Of a DNA stretch of 64,000 nucleotides, positions 52,428 through 61,700 are shown piece after piece (the first letter of the stretch is position 1; each line of letters begins with the position of its first letter). Source of the DNA: Paenibacillus sp. sptzw28 (lineage in GTDB: Bacteria > Bacillota > Bacilli > Paenibacillales > Paenibacillaceae). Position numbers and translations under genes: made by a program. A model generated the notes under the pieces. That model saw only the letters and a list, made by a program, of their open reading frames with translations. It was not told where the DNA came from and made no database searches. Where the stretch lies: NCBI RefSeq assembly GCF_019550795.1, contig NZ_CP080545.1, forward strand, positions 389,001 to 453,000. The letters are read 5' to 3'.

Positions 52428-53021
52428 TTGGCGCCATTAAACGAAGAACAACTGCATCAGATCCGGGATGAGCGCAAGGAGCAAATTATGGGGGCAGCCC
52501 TTAAGGTCTTCTCCCGCCGGGGCATTATTGGAACTAAAATGAGTATGATCTCGGCTGAAGCCGGCATCAGCCACGGCCTTCTGTATCACTACTTTAAATC
52601 AAAAGACGAGCTGTTCACCGCTCTCGTACGGGAGGCCATGGCAGGAGCGAGTGCTGCAATGATTGACGTTTATCATTTGCCGGGCTCGCCGATCGAGAAA
52701 ATAAGAGCTTTAACGAGCGAAATTCTCGACGAAGAAGGAGCTCCTTATTTCATGCTCATTCATCAGGCGCGCACGTCCGATGGCGTTCCTGAGCAGGCTA
52801 AACAGCTTATTGGGCAATATTCCATGGAGACCTTCGTCGCCCAATTGCTGCCGTTATTTACTGAGGGGCAGAAAGCGGGCGAAATTGCGTCAGGCAGTGC
52901 CGAGGAACTGATTTCCAGTTATTTATCGGTACTTTCGGGACTAATGATACTGAATACGCAAGACCAGGAAGGTTACCGGGTTCCGAATGTCGACATTTTG
53001 CTGCGGATTATAACGCCTTAA
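52428..53021 (+). CDS. TetR-family repressor
   Basis: A 197-residue TetR protein. HTH region KVFSRRGIIGTKMSMISAEAGISHGLLYHYFKSKDELF at about 25-60, then a helical ligand domain. Starts at TTG 52428 with AAAGGAATGAG upstream. It lies 55 bp behind the broken oxidoreductase, and twin palindromes before that gene are its likely operators. Confidence 0.9.
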   Translation: MAPLNEEQLHQIRDERKEQIMGAALKVFSRRGIIGTKMSMISAEAGISHGLLYHYFKSKDELFTALVREAMAGASAAMIDVYHLPGSPIEKIRALTSEILDEEGAPYFMLIHQARTSDGVPEQAKQLIGQYSMETFVAQLLPLFTEGQKAGEIASGSAEELISSYLSVLSGLMILNTQDQEGYRVPNVDILLRIITP

Positions 53022-53046
53022 TAAAAGCGCTTGTTATAGAGAAAGC

Positions 53047-53094
53047 AATAAGCCAGGTCAGTTATCCGCGGCGCGGTCTGACCTGGCTTATTTG
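53047..53094 (+). terminator. Terminator after the TetR gene
   Basis: AATAAGCCAGGTCAG and CTGACCTGGCTTATT, a perfect 15-bp stem, followed by TTGG. Confidence 0.85.
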
Positions 53095-53246
53095 GTTCTT
53101 GGAACAGGATCGGCGCACTTTCGGCCAGCTCGTGATCATCAACATTATGCATGTTTGCCTTCGATTTGCCCGAACTGAAAAATCACCTATGAACCGGGAA
53201 CCTTTCGGCACTCGCGGTTGTCTGTTATGTGGAGGGAGGAGAACCA

Positions 53247-53775
53247 ATGGAAGAAGAGTACCTCAAAAGCATCCTGAAGGTTGATCCGCCTGAGATCGAG
53301 ACGCTGGTACGCCGGTATTGGCACGACGACTGGCAGTACGCTTTCTTCCTGACGCGCCAAGAGCACCTGGCCGAGGATATTGCCCAAAATACCTTCATTC
53401 GGGCGTTCCGTGCGCTCAGCTCGTTCCGGGGACAAAGTGCGGTGAAAACCTGGTTATTCAAGATCGCCCGCAACACCGCGTTCAATTACAAGAGATCAGC
53501 CTTCCTCAAAAAGGTTATCCTTATCGAATTTTTCAGCGACACTCGTACCGTATCCTCTGCGGAAGCGGATTATTTCTCGGGCGCTATGACGGATGAGGTA
53601 TGGGCGGCCGTACTCGGGCTGCCGCAGCACTACCGTGAGATTCTGATTCTGCATGCATTATGGCCTGACATATGCTGAGCTGACTGATCTGCTAGACGTT
53701 ACCGAAGGTACGGTTAAATCCCGGCTGCACCGTGCGCGCGCCAGATTGGCCAAAGACATGAAGGAGGTGGAATGA
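53247..53775 (+). pseudogene. ECF sigma factor, frameshifted between regions 2 and 4
   Basis: The first frame (53247-53678) covers sigma region 2 (EHLAEDIAQNTFIRAFRALSSF, SAVKTWLFKIARNTAFNYKR) and ends LPQHYREILILHALWPDIC. With one extra T near 53661 removed, it continues LTYAELTDLLDVTEG and TVKSRLHRARARLAKDMKEVE, i.e. the region-4 HTH, to the stop at 53775. Both halves are needed for a working sigma factor, so the gene is probably inactive unless the base is a sequencing error. GGAGGAG precedes the ATG at 53247. Confidence 0.8.
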
Positions 53776-53776
53776 A

Positions 53777-54583
53777 ATGCGCAGAGCGACAATGGATGAT
53801 CACACGGAAATCGCGGAGAGGCTGCTTGTAAAACCATTTCGGGAAGAACGGGTTCCCTCTGCGGAGCGGATCCGGATGATACAGCAAGAGGTGAGCAATC
53901 CGCCGGCGGGAAGCAGGAGACGGCTTGTTTGGACAGTTGCGGGAGCGGTAATGGCCTGCATCATTATGATTATGGCGCTTGCCGCAGCATATGAAATGCC
54001 CGGTGGACCAGCCGACCAACGGTTATCGCGTGCTGCGGGTCTGGAACAAACGCTGCGCATTCCGATTGGCCGGACACCTGAGGAAGCTGTCCAGAAATTC
54101 CGGCATTTCCCCTTCATGCGGGTCATTCACCAGGAGCCTGTTGACGGCGGAGTTCTTCTGTTTATTAAACGCTATTATCAAAAAAGTGGCACCGACCTGC
54201 AGGTTGAGTATGTCCGCAAGATGTGGCTTGGCTGGAAATGGGCATACGGCGGCGGATACGGGACAAGCGGCGGTTTAGATAAGGCGGCGCTTACTTGGAT
54301 GGGCTTGCCATATAAGGGAATCGGAGAGCCTTTTCCCCTCGTTTTCGGAGAGATCCTGGATACTTCCGTCAAGAAGGTAATCGTTATCACGAGTGGTCAA
54401 ACTCCCGGTAAATACGCGGCTAAAGTTGCCGATACTGACACGGGCGGTGCAATCTGGTTCGCAACTCTACCCTTATCAGCGGAAGCTTCGTACGAAATCG
54501 AGGCGCTTAATGGGAAGGGAGAGATTGTAGCTCGCAAAACCATCGATGATCTGCGGGATTTCGGGATTCAAGAAGGCTTATGA
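53777..54583 (+). CDS. Probable membrane anti-sigma or sensor protein
   Basis: A 268-residue protein. A charged cytoplasmic N-terminal part (residues 1-55) is followed by a membrane helix (about 57-78) and a ~190-residue outer domain with Trp/Tyr/Gly-rich strands (KMWLGWKWAYGGGYG). The gene begins 1 bp after the sigma-factor stop, with AAGGAGGTGG as ribosome site. Partner position and topology suggest an anti-sigma regulator; no ZAS motif is seen. Confidence 0.65.
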   Translation: MRRATMDDHTEIAERLLVKPFREERVPSAERIRMIQQEVSNPPAGSRRRLVWTVAGAVMACIIMIMALAAAYEMPGGPADQRLSRAAGLEQTLRIPIGRTPEEAVQKFRHFPFMRVIHQEPVDGGVLLFIKRYYQKSGTDLQVEYVRKMWLGWKWAYGGGYGTSGGLDKAALTWMGLPYKGIGEPFPLVFGEILDTSVKKVIVITSGQTPGKYAAKVADTDTGGAIWFATLPLSAEASYEIEALNGKGEIVARKTIDDLRDFGIQEGL

Positions 54584-54879
54584 AGGGCTCAATGGTGACA
54601 GGCCGCTGCCATGAATTTTCCATCCATCCCATCCGGCTGGCGGAGGGCAAGGCCGCAATCGTTTATAACGGAGAATGGATTGTTGGCGAATTGGTAACGA
54701 AATACCGCATGAAGCCGGAAGATATAGGCGCTTTCGTGATTCCGCTCGGAGACCGGGACGTGATGGCGGTCGGTTTGTATACGTAGGACTGGGGCGATAA
54801 AACGCCGGAGCAAGTAAACGAATCCTGGCAAGCGAGTTACGCCGAGTATATGAAAAGAAAACATCAGCCGGGTTTCTGA
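54580..54879 (+). pseudogene. Small gene interrupted by an in-frame TAG
   Basis: It starts at ATG 54580, overlapping the previous stop (ATGA). The first part (68 residues) includes YNGEWIVGELVTKYRMKPE and ends at TAG 54784-54786. The same frame stays open after the TAG for another 30 codons (DWGDKTPEQVNESWQ..HQPGF) to TGA at 54877, so a ~99-residue protein appears to have been cut by one base change. Function unknown. Confidence 0.55.
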
Positions 54880-55311
54880 TCAGCAATAAACAAAAAATGT
54901 GAATCAAACTATCGAATCCCGGCCATAGCCGTCTTTTTGGGTGCCCTGCTCGCGAAGCGCGCTTTTTTTTCGTGATCCGGTCTTTTTCCTAAACCGAACT
55001 TCCAAAAAATCCATCCCGACATGTCTAAAAAAGCCATCCCCAAAAAAAGAGGAACATGATAAAACTTAATATACACGGGTTGAGTTAAATATTGGAACAA
55101 ATTGAAAAGGTCAATACCCTTTATCCTTCAACGATATTGATGATTCCGTCCGCTGTCCTCCAGAAGCGGGGGCCGCTAATCAAGATGCAGTGGAACTTGA
55201 TGAAGCTGCACCCGGTGTTGGGCGGAACGATGGGACGGTACGGATATCCGGAAGGACTGTCAGGCGAGGAAATCCCTTATCTTGCCTGCTCACAATTGCA
55301 AACATCGTACG
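54880..55311. other. Intergenic, 432 bp, no supported gene
   Basis: One frame from TTG 55092 would give an 89-residue protein, but it runs into the riboswitch, has no good ribosome site and matches no family I know. I see only a weak terminator near 54950. Confidence 0.45.
54948..54970 (+). terminator. Weak terminator candidate
   Basis: CGCG-AAG-CGCG followed by an eight-base T run; the stem is short. Confidence 0.35.
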
Positions 55312-55402
55312 ATAAAGGCAAACCCACTGAAAAGTGGCGACGCAAAGCTACAGGGGCTTAATTGGATCAAATGCATCCAATGATGCCAGCCAGCTACCGA
55401 AT
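55312..55402 (+). ncRNA. Cyclic-di-GMP-I (GEMM) riboswitch
   Basis: The element contains the diagnostic pieces in order: AAGGCAAACC (55316-55325), a CACT-GAAA-AGTG stem-loop with the GAAA tetraloop, GACGCAAAGCTA, a variable hairpin TTGGAT..ATCCAA, and GCCAGCTACCGAA at the end. This is the conserved core of the c-di-GMP-I aptamer. It is followed directly by alternative hairpins. The gene downstream is a giant SLH surface protein, an expected c-di-GMP target. Confidence 0.88.
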
Positions 55403-55456
55403 ACGGAGGAAACCTCCGTCTAATCAGGCATCTCTGGACGGGGGTTTCTTTTTTTT
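55403..55456 (+). terminator. Riboswitch expression platform: competing hairpin and terminator
   Basis: ACGGAGG-AAA-CCTCCGT (55403-55419) is a perfect 7-bp hairpin. The terminator stem GAAACCTCCGTC (55409-55420) with GACGGGGGTTTC (55437-55448), partly by G-U pairs, is followed by eight T. The two share 55409-55420 and cannot form at once. Which state c-di-GMP favours is not decidable by eye. Confidence 0.8.
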
Positions 55457-55741
55457 CTTGAAAGGGGTGATTTGAGTGAAGAAACGCGAAGGTTGGCCCG
55501 CACACGTTTAAACCCAAATCACGACATGAAAAGCTCTGCCTTTCCAGCAGCGGAGGTGCAAATCGATCAGCCAAGCAGGTCGTGGATGATAAGGAGGCGA
55601 TTATAACAAACAAAGGAACAGGCGAACAAGCTTGTCGCTAAATGGCCGGGACGACCGTCTCATCGAAGATTGCCTGCGGTGCGAGCATACCCGTTCTCCG
55701 CGACAACAGAAATCTCAGAACTATATTACGGAGGGATGAAA
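55457..55741 (+). other. Long structured leader after the riboswitch
   Basis: 285 bases separate the riboswitch terminator from the SLH gene. Short potential stems (CACGAC/GTCGTG at about 55520 and 55585) and tiny frames such as an 11-codon one starting GTG 55478 behind AAAGGGGTG are present. No known RNA family was recognised. Confidence 0.4.
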
Positions 55742-58700
55742 TTGCAGATTTTCAAACGAAAACGAAATCATATATTGAAACGCGTCGTTTCCGCAGCGCT
55801 CAGCGGACTGATGGTATTGTCGGCGTTTAGCTCTTTGCTGATGTCCCCCGATAACGTATCTGCAGCCGCGACGCCTGTGACGAGTGTGTTGCAGGCCGGT
55901 CTTAACGGGTATACGAACATGAAGAGCGCATACGCCGTTCAGAATGATCCAACTACTAATTACAACGACTATATAAACATCGGCAACTATCAAGGAGGGA
56001 CAAGCCAGCAAAGATTTTCTTTCCTCCAGTTCAATCTTTCTTCCATACCGCAAAACGCAACAATTACCAGCGCTAAGTTGGAATTGTATATATTTTCGTC
56101 TCCCCCAGGAGGGAATTTTAATGCCCCGATAGCGATCCATAAGGTAACGAAGGATTGGCAGGAGAATACGCTTACCTGGAACAACGCGGTAGCCACTCCA
56201 ATCTATGATTCAGCGCCGTTCTCGACGCAAATGACCAGCAGCTACGCGCTTAATTCATGGTCGCAATTCGACTTGACCGGCATGGCGCAGCAGTGGGTCA
56301 GCGGAAGTGCGGTGAATTACGGGATCATGATGCGGAGGGATACGTCCTCCGATACGACGGAATGGAACAAAGGATTTTACCACGAAGATTATGATACGCA
56401 GTCCCTTCGCCCCAAGCTGACGGTCACCTACACCGTACCGGCGACGGGCTTGACCGTCACCCCGTCACAATTGACCCTGATACAAGGGGGAAGCGGTACC
56501 CAACTGAAGGCTGACTTTACCCCGGATAATGCCACCGACCAGAATGTGACGTGGACGTCCAGCGATTCTTCGGTCGCGGCGGTGGACGCGAATGGATACG
56601 TGACGCCGGGCGCCAACCTCGGGAATGCCACGATCACAGCGACGACGGCGGACGGGTTAACGGCGACAAGCACGGTAACCGTCAGAGCCCCCGCTGCGAG
56701 CGACAAGCCGGTCACGACGACGCAGGTCGTGCTGCAGCAAGGGCTGAACGGGTATGTCGGTACAGACGATACCAGTGTCCACGAATATACGTCGTATCCT
56801 GATACGAACTGGGGCGCTTCCAACTTGACATATGTTGGACGAGTTCAAGCTTATGTGAATGACAGAAAGAGGGCGTTGCACAAATTCGACGTGTCGTCGA
56901 TCCCCTCCAATGCCATTATTACAAGCGCGACGCTGGAGCTTTATCTCGTTGAAGGAGTCAACAATACCGTCTCCATGGGCGCGCGGGAGATTCTCGAGCC
57001 TTGGGTGGAAGGGAACAAGAGCGGGACTGCTGCATCGGCTGGCGAAACAACATGGAACAACCAGCCCTTATACGACGCCGCGACGGTCGACATCCAATCG
57101 GTCAGCTACACGCCTAACACCTGGAAAACCTTTACGTTGACCGGTACGGTGCGGCAGTGGGTCGAAGGCGGCAAGCCGAACTACGGCGTGGAAATTGTCG
57201 ATCAAGACGAAGCTACGAATGTAGCGAACTATAAAGGATTCGCTTCCTCTGAATATTCCGACTCCACGAAGCGACCGATTCTGCGGATCAATTACTATAT
57301 CCCCGCGACAGGCGTCGACGTGACGCCGTCGGCCCTTTCGCTGGTACAGGGCGGAAGCACGGGACAGCTAAGCGCGGCAGTGCTGCCGAGCACGGCAAGC
57401 AACAAGAATGTGCGCTGGGTATCGGATACGCCTGCGGTGGCGACAGTAGACCAGAACGGCGTCGTCACGCCGGTCGGTCCGGGAACGGCGATCATTACCG
57501 CTACGACGGACGACGGACACTATACGGATACGAGCACGGTTACCGTGTCGGAGCAGGATGTGAATTTAAGCAATTTGACGCTGTCGCAAGGCGCACTGAC
57601 GCCGGCGTTCGACAGTGGGACGACGGACTATTCGGCGACGGTGGCCCATAGCGTGACGAGCATGCAGCTTACCCCGACGACCTCCGACCCGAACGCGACG
57701 GTGATGGTCAACGGACAGAGCGTGGCGAGCGGCAGCGCCTCCTCGCCGGTTTCCCTCAATGTGGGGGCCAATACCATTAAGGTGGTCGTAACATCGGCGG
57801 CGGGGACGATGCGCAAGACGTACTCCGTCATTGTGTACCGGCAGGCGAGCACCGATGCGGATTTAAGCAATTTGGCGCTGTCGCAAGGTACGCTGAGCCC
57901 GGCGTTCAGCAGCGGGGTGACAGGCTATTCGGCCACCGTGGCCAATAGCATCACCAGCGTGGACGTGACGCCGACGGCGGCGGACCCGGGTGCGACGGTA
58001 ACGGTGAACGGCAAGGTTGTCGCCAGCGGAACGCCATCGACCGTTCCCTTGAACGTGGGCGACAATATTATCAAGGTCATCGTCACGGCGGAAGACGGGA
58101 CGACGCAGAAGCTGTATACGGTGACGGTCACCCGTCCGCCGAGCAGCAACGCCGAATTAAGCGGCTTGTCGCTGTCGCAAGGAACGCTTAGCCCCGCGTT
58201 CAGCAGCGGCACGCAGAGCTACGGCGCAACCGTGGCCAACAGCGTAACGAGCGTGACGATGACGCCAACGTTGGCGGATCCGAACGCGACCGTCACGGTG
58301 AACGGACAAACCGTGGCTAGCGGCACCGCATCTGCGGCGATCCCGCTTAGTGTCGGGGATAACCCGATTAACGTCACGGTAACCGCTCAAGATGGGACGA
58401 CGAAGAAGACATATACCGTGACGGTCACCCGCGCGCCCAGCAACAGCGCGGACTTGACCTACCTGTCGGTATCGGAGGGCAGCCTGGCTCCGGCGTTCGG
58501 CAGCGGCGTGGAGCAGTACACGGTGAGCGTAGCGAACAACGTGACCGGCATCACGGTCACCCCGACCCTGGCCGATCCGAACGCAACGGTGAAGGTGAAC
58601 GGGACCCTGGTAGCGAGCGGTTCGGCCTCCCCGAGCCTTCCGCTGAATGTCGGGGACAACCCGATCAACGTGACGGTGACGGCGCAGGACGGCACGACGA

Positions 58701-61700
58701 CCAAGACGTACACCGTGACGGTGAAACGCGCAGCGAGCGCGATCGCAAGCCTGAACAACCTGGCGCTGTCGCAGGGCACCTTGAGCCCGTCGTTCGGCAG
58801 CGGCGTGACGAGCTATACGGCGGCGGTGGCCAATAGCGTCAGCAGTGTGAGCGTTACGCCGACGGTAACGGATGGGAATGCAACGGTGAAGGTGAACGGA
58901 ACCTTGGTGGCGAGCGGTACGGCCTCCCCGAGCATTTCGCTCAACGTCGGGGATAACCCGATCAACGTCTCCGTAACGGCGCAGGACGGGACGACGACGA
59001 AGACGTACACCGTCACGATCACCCGCGCGCCGAGCAACAGCGCGGGGTTGACGGATTTGGCCCTGTCGGACGGGACGTTAAGTCCGGCGTTCAGCATGGG
59101 AGCGACGGGTTATACGTCCACGGTGGCGAACAGCGTCTACAGCCTGACCGTGACGCCGACGACGGCCGATCCGAACGCGACGGTCACGGTGAACGGAACG
59201 CTGGTGAATAGCGGTACGGCATCGCAGGCCATTTCGCTGAATGTCGGAGACAACCCGATCGCCGTGACGGTGACGGCGCAGGACGGGACGACGCTGATGA
59301 CGTATAACGTCGTGGTGACCCGCGCGGCTAGCAACAGCGCGGACCTGAGCTATCTGGCGTTGTCCGAGGGGAGCTTGAACCCGGCGTTTGCAAGCGGCGT
59401 GACAAGCTATACGGCGGCGGTCGCGAATAGCGTGGTGAGCGTGAAGGTGACGCCGACGACGGCCGATCCGAACGCAACGGTCACGGTGAACGGAAAACTA
59501 GTGGCTGGCGGCGCAGCGTCCGCTCCGATTCCGCTGAATCCGGGGGATAACCCGATTACGGTGACGGTCACGGCGCAGGACGGGACAACGACGAAAACGT
59601 ACAGCCTGAACGTTACCCGCGCGGCCGGCACGAATGCGGACCTGAGCAACCTGGCCTTGTCGAGCGGAAGCTTGAGCCCGGCATTTGCGAGCGGTGTTCA
59701 GAGCTACACCGCGAGCGTGGCCAATAACGTCACAAGCGTGACGGTTACCCCGACCGCGTCGGATCTGAACGCGACGCTCACGGTGAACGGAAAAGCCGTG
59801 GCGAGCGGAGCGGCTTCGGCGGCGATCCCGCTCAGTGTGGGGGACAACCGGATCGATGTACTGGTGACGGCGGAAGACGGCACGACGGCGAAGACCTATA
59901 CCGTCATTGTGACCCGCAGTGCAAGCAACAGCACGGACCTGAGCAGTCTGGCCTTATCGGAAGGCACGCTCAGCCCGGCGTTCAGCAGCGCGGTAACCGC
60001 ATATTCGGCGACCGTCGCCAATGAGATCGCAAGTGTGACCGTAACGGCTGCAGCGGTGGATCCGAACGCCATCATCACGGTAGACGGGACAATCGTTTCC
60101 AGCGGCACGGCCTCGCCTCCGATTGCTCTGAAGGTGGGACAAAATCCGATCGCGGTAACGGTGACAGCACAGGACAGAGCGACCGTGAAAACGTACAATC
60201 TGGTCGTCACCCGTGCCGCAAGCACTGGCGCGGAGCTCAGCGGCCTTACTTTATCGGAAGGCACGCTCAGCCCGGCGTTCAGCAGCACGACGGCCGAATA
60301 CTCGGCCACTGTAGTGAGCAGTGTCTACAGCATTACGGTCACCCCGACGGCTGCCGACCCGAATGCCAGCATCACCGTGAACGGGAAGCTGGTCGCGAGC
60401 GGAACGCCATCGTCGGCCATCGCCCTGAATCCGGGCGACAATCCGATTACGGTAGTGGTAAAGGCGCAGGACGGCACGACCCAAATGACGTATCGCGTGA
60501 CGGTACGCAAGGAGGCGGGCCCTAATGCGGACCTGATCAATCTGGCGCTGTCGAGCGGAACGCTAAGCCCATCGTTCAGCAGCGGGACGCAGACCTACAC
60601 GGCGACGGTGACCAATGACGTATACGCCGTGTCGGTAACGCCGACGGCGGCCGACAACGGAGCGGTCATCACGGTGAACGGAACCATCGTGGCGAGCGGA
60701 ACGACATCCCGGCCGCTGCCGCTCAATGAGGGAGACAACCTCATTAACGTGGCCGTCTGGGCGCAGGATGGAACTTCGAAGACCTATTCCGTCGCTGTGT
60801 ATCGCGAAGTGAGCTCGAATGCGGCCGACCTGATCAATCTGGCACTGTCGAGCGGCACGCTCAGTCCATCGTTCAGCAGCGGGATGTTGGATTATACGGC
60901 AACGGTGACCCATGACGTCTATGCCGTCTCGGTGACGCCGATGTCGGCGGACAGCGGAGCGGTCATCACGGTGAACGGAACCGCCGTGGCGAGCGGAACC
61001 GCGTCGAAGCCGGTTTTGCTGCAGACCGGCGACAATCGGATTACCGTCCTGGTAAGGACGCAGGACGGATCGCAGACGAGAAGTTACACCATCATCGTCA
61101 CCCGCGAAACGGATAACGGTGCAGACCTGATCAACCTGACGCTGTCAAACGGCACACTCAGCCCGGCTTTCAGCGGCGGCATCATGAACTATGCCGCGGC
61201 GGTAGCCAATGAAGTGACCAGCGTCACCGTGACGCCGACGGCGAAAGCCGGCGCGGCGATTAAAGTCAACGGCCAAGCCGCAGCAAGCGGCACGGCCAGC
61301 GCGCCGATCGCGCTGCAGGTCGGAAACAATCCGGTTTCCGTCGAGGTCACCTCGCCGGTCGACGGCGTCAAAACGTACACCGTGACCGTGATCAGAGCGA
61401 GTGCTGCATCGCCTGCTCCGAGCAACGGAGGCGGCGGTTACTTCTACGGGTATACCGGCAACGAACTGACGGCCATTTATGTAAATTCGGCGGTATTACG
61501 TATTGGCGAGAAATACCAGTTAACGGTAGAAGGCATATATGCGAACGGTAAAATCGAGACCATCACCGATGCAAGCTTCGAATCCGAGTCTCCGTCCATT
61601 GCGGAAGTGGATGCAAGCGGCGCGGTGACCGGGAAAGCGGAAGGCACAACCCGCATTGCCGTCAAACGCGGCACGCTTTCCGCTTCGGCGACGATCATTG

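Noticed and set aside
55092..55361. 89-codon frame starting with TTG before the riboswitch
   Set aside because: It runs into the riboswitch core, has no clear ribosome binding site and no recognised family.
57295..61425. Many antisense frames of 60-140 codons in the SLH gene
   Set aside because: GC-rich repeats lack stops in other frames; the peptides are repetitive mirror products without ribosome sites.
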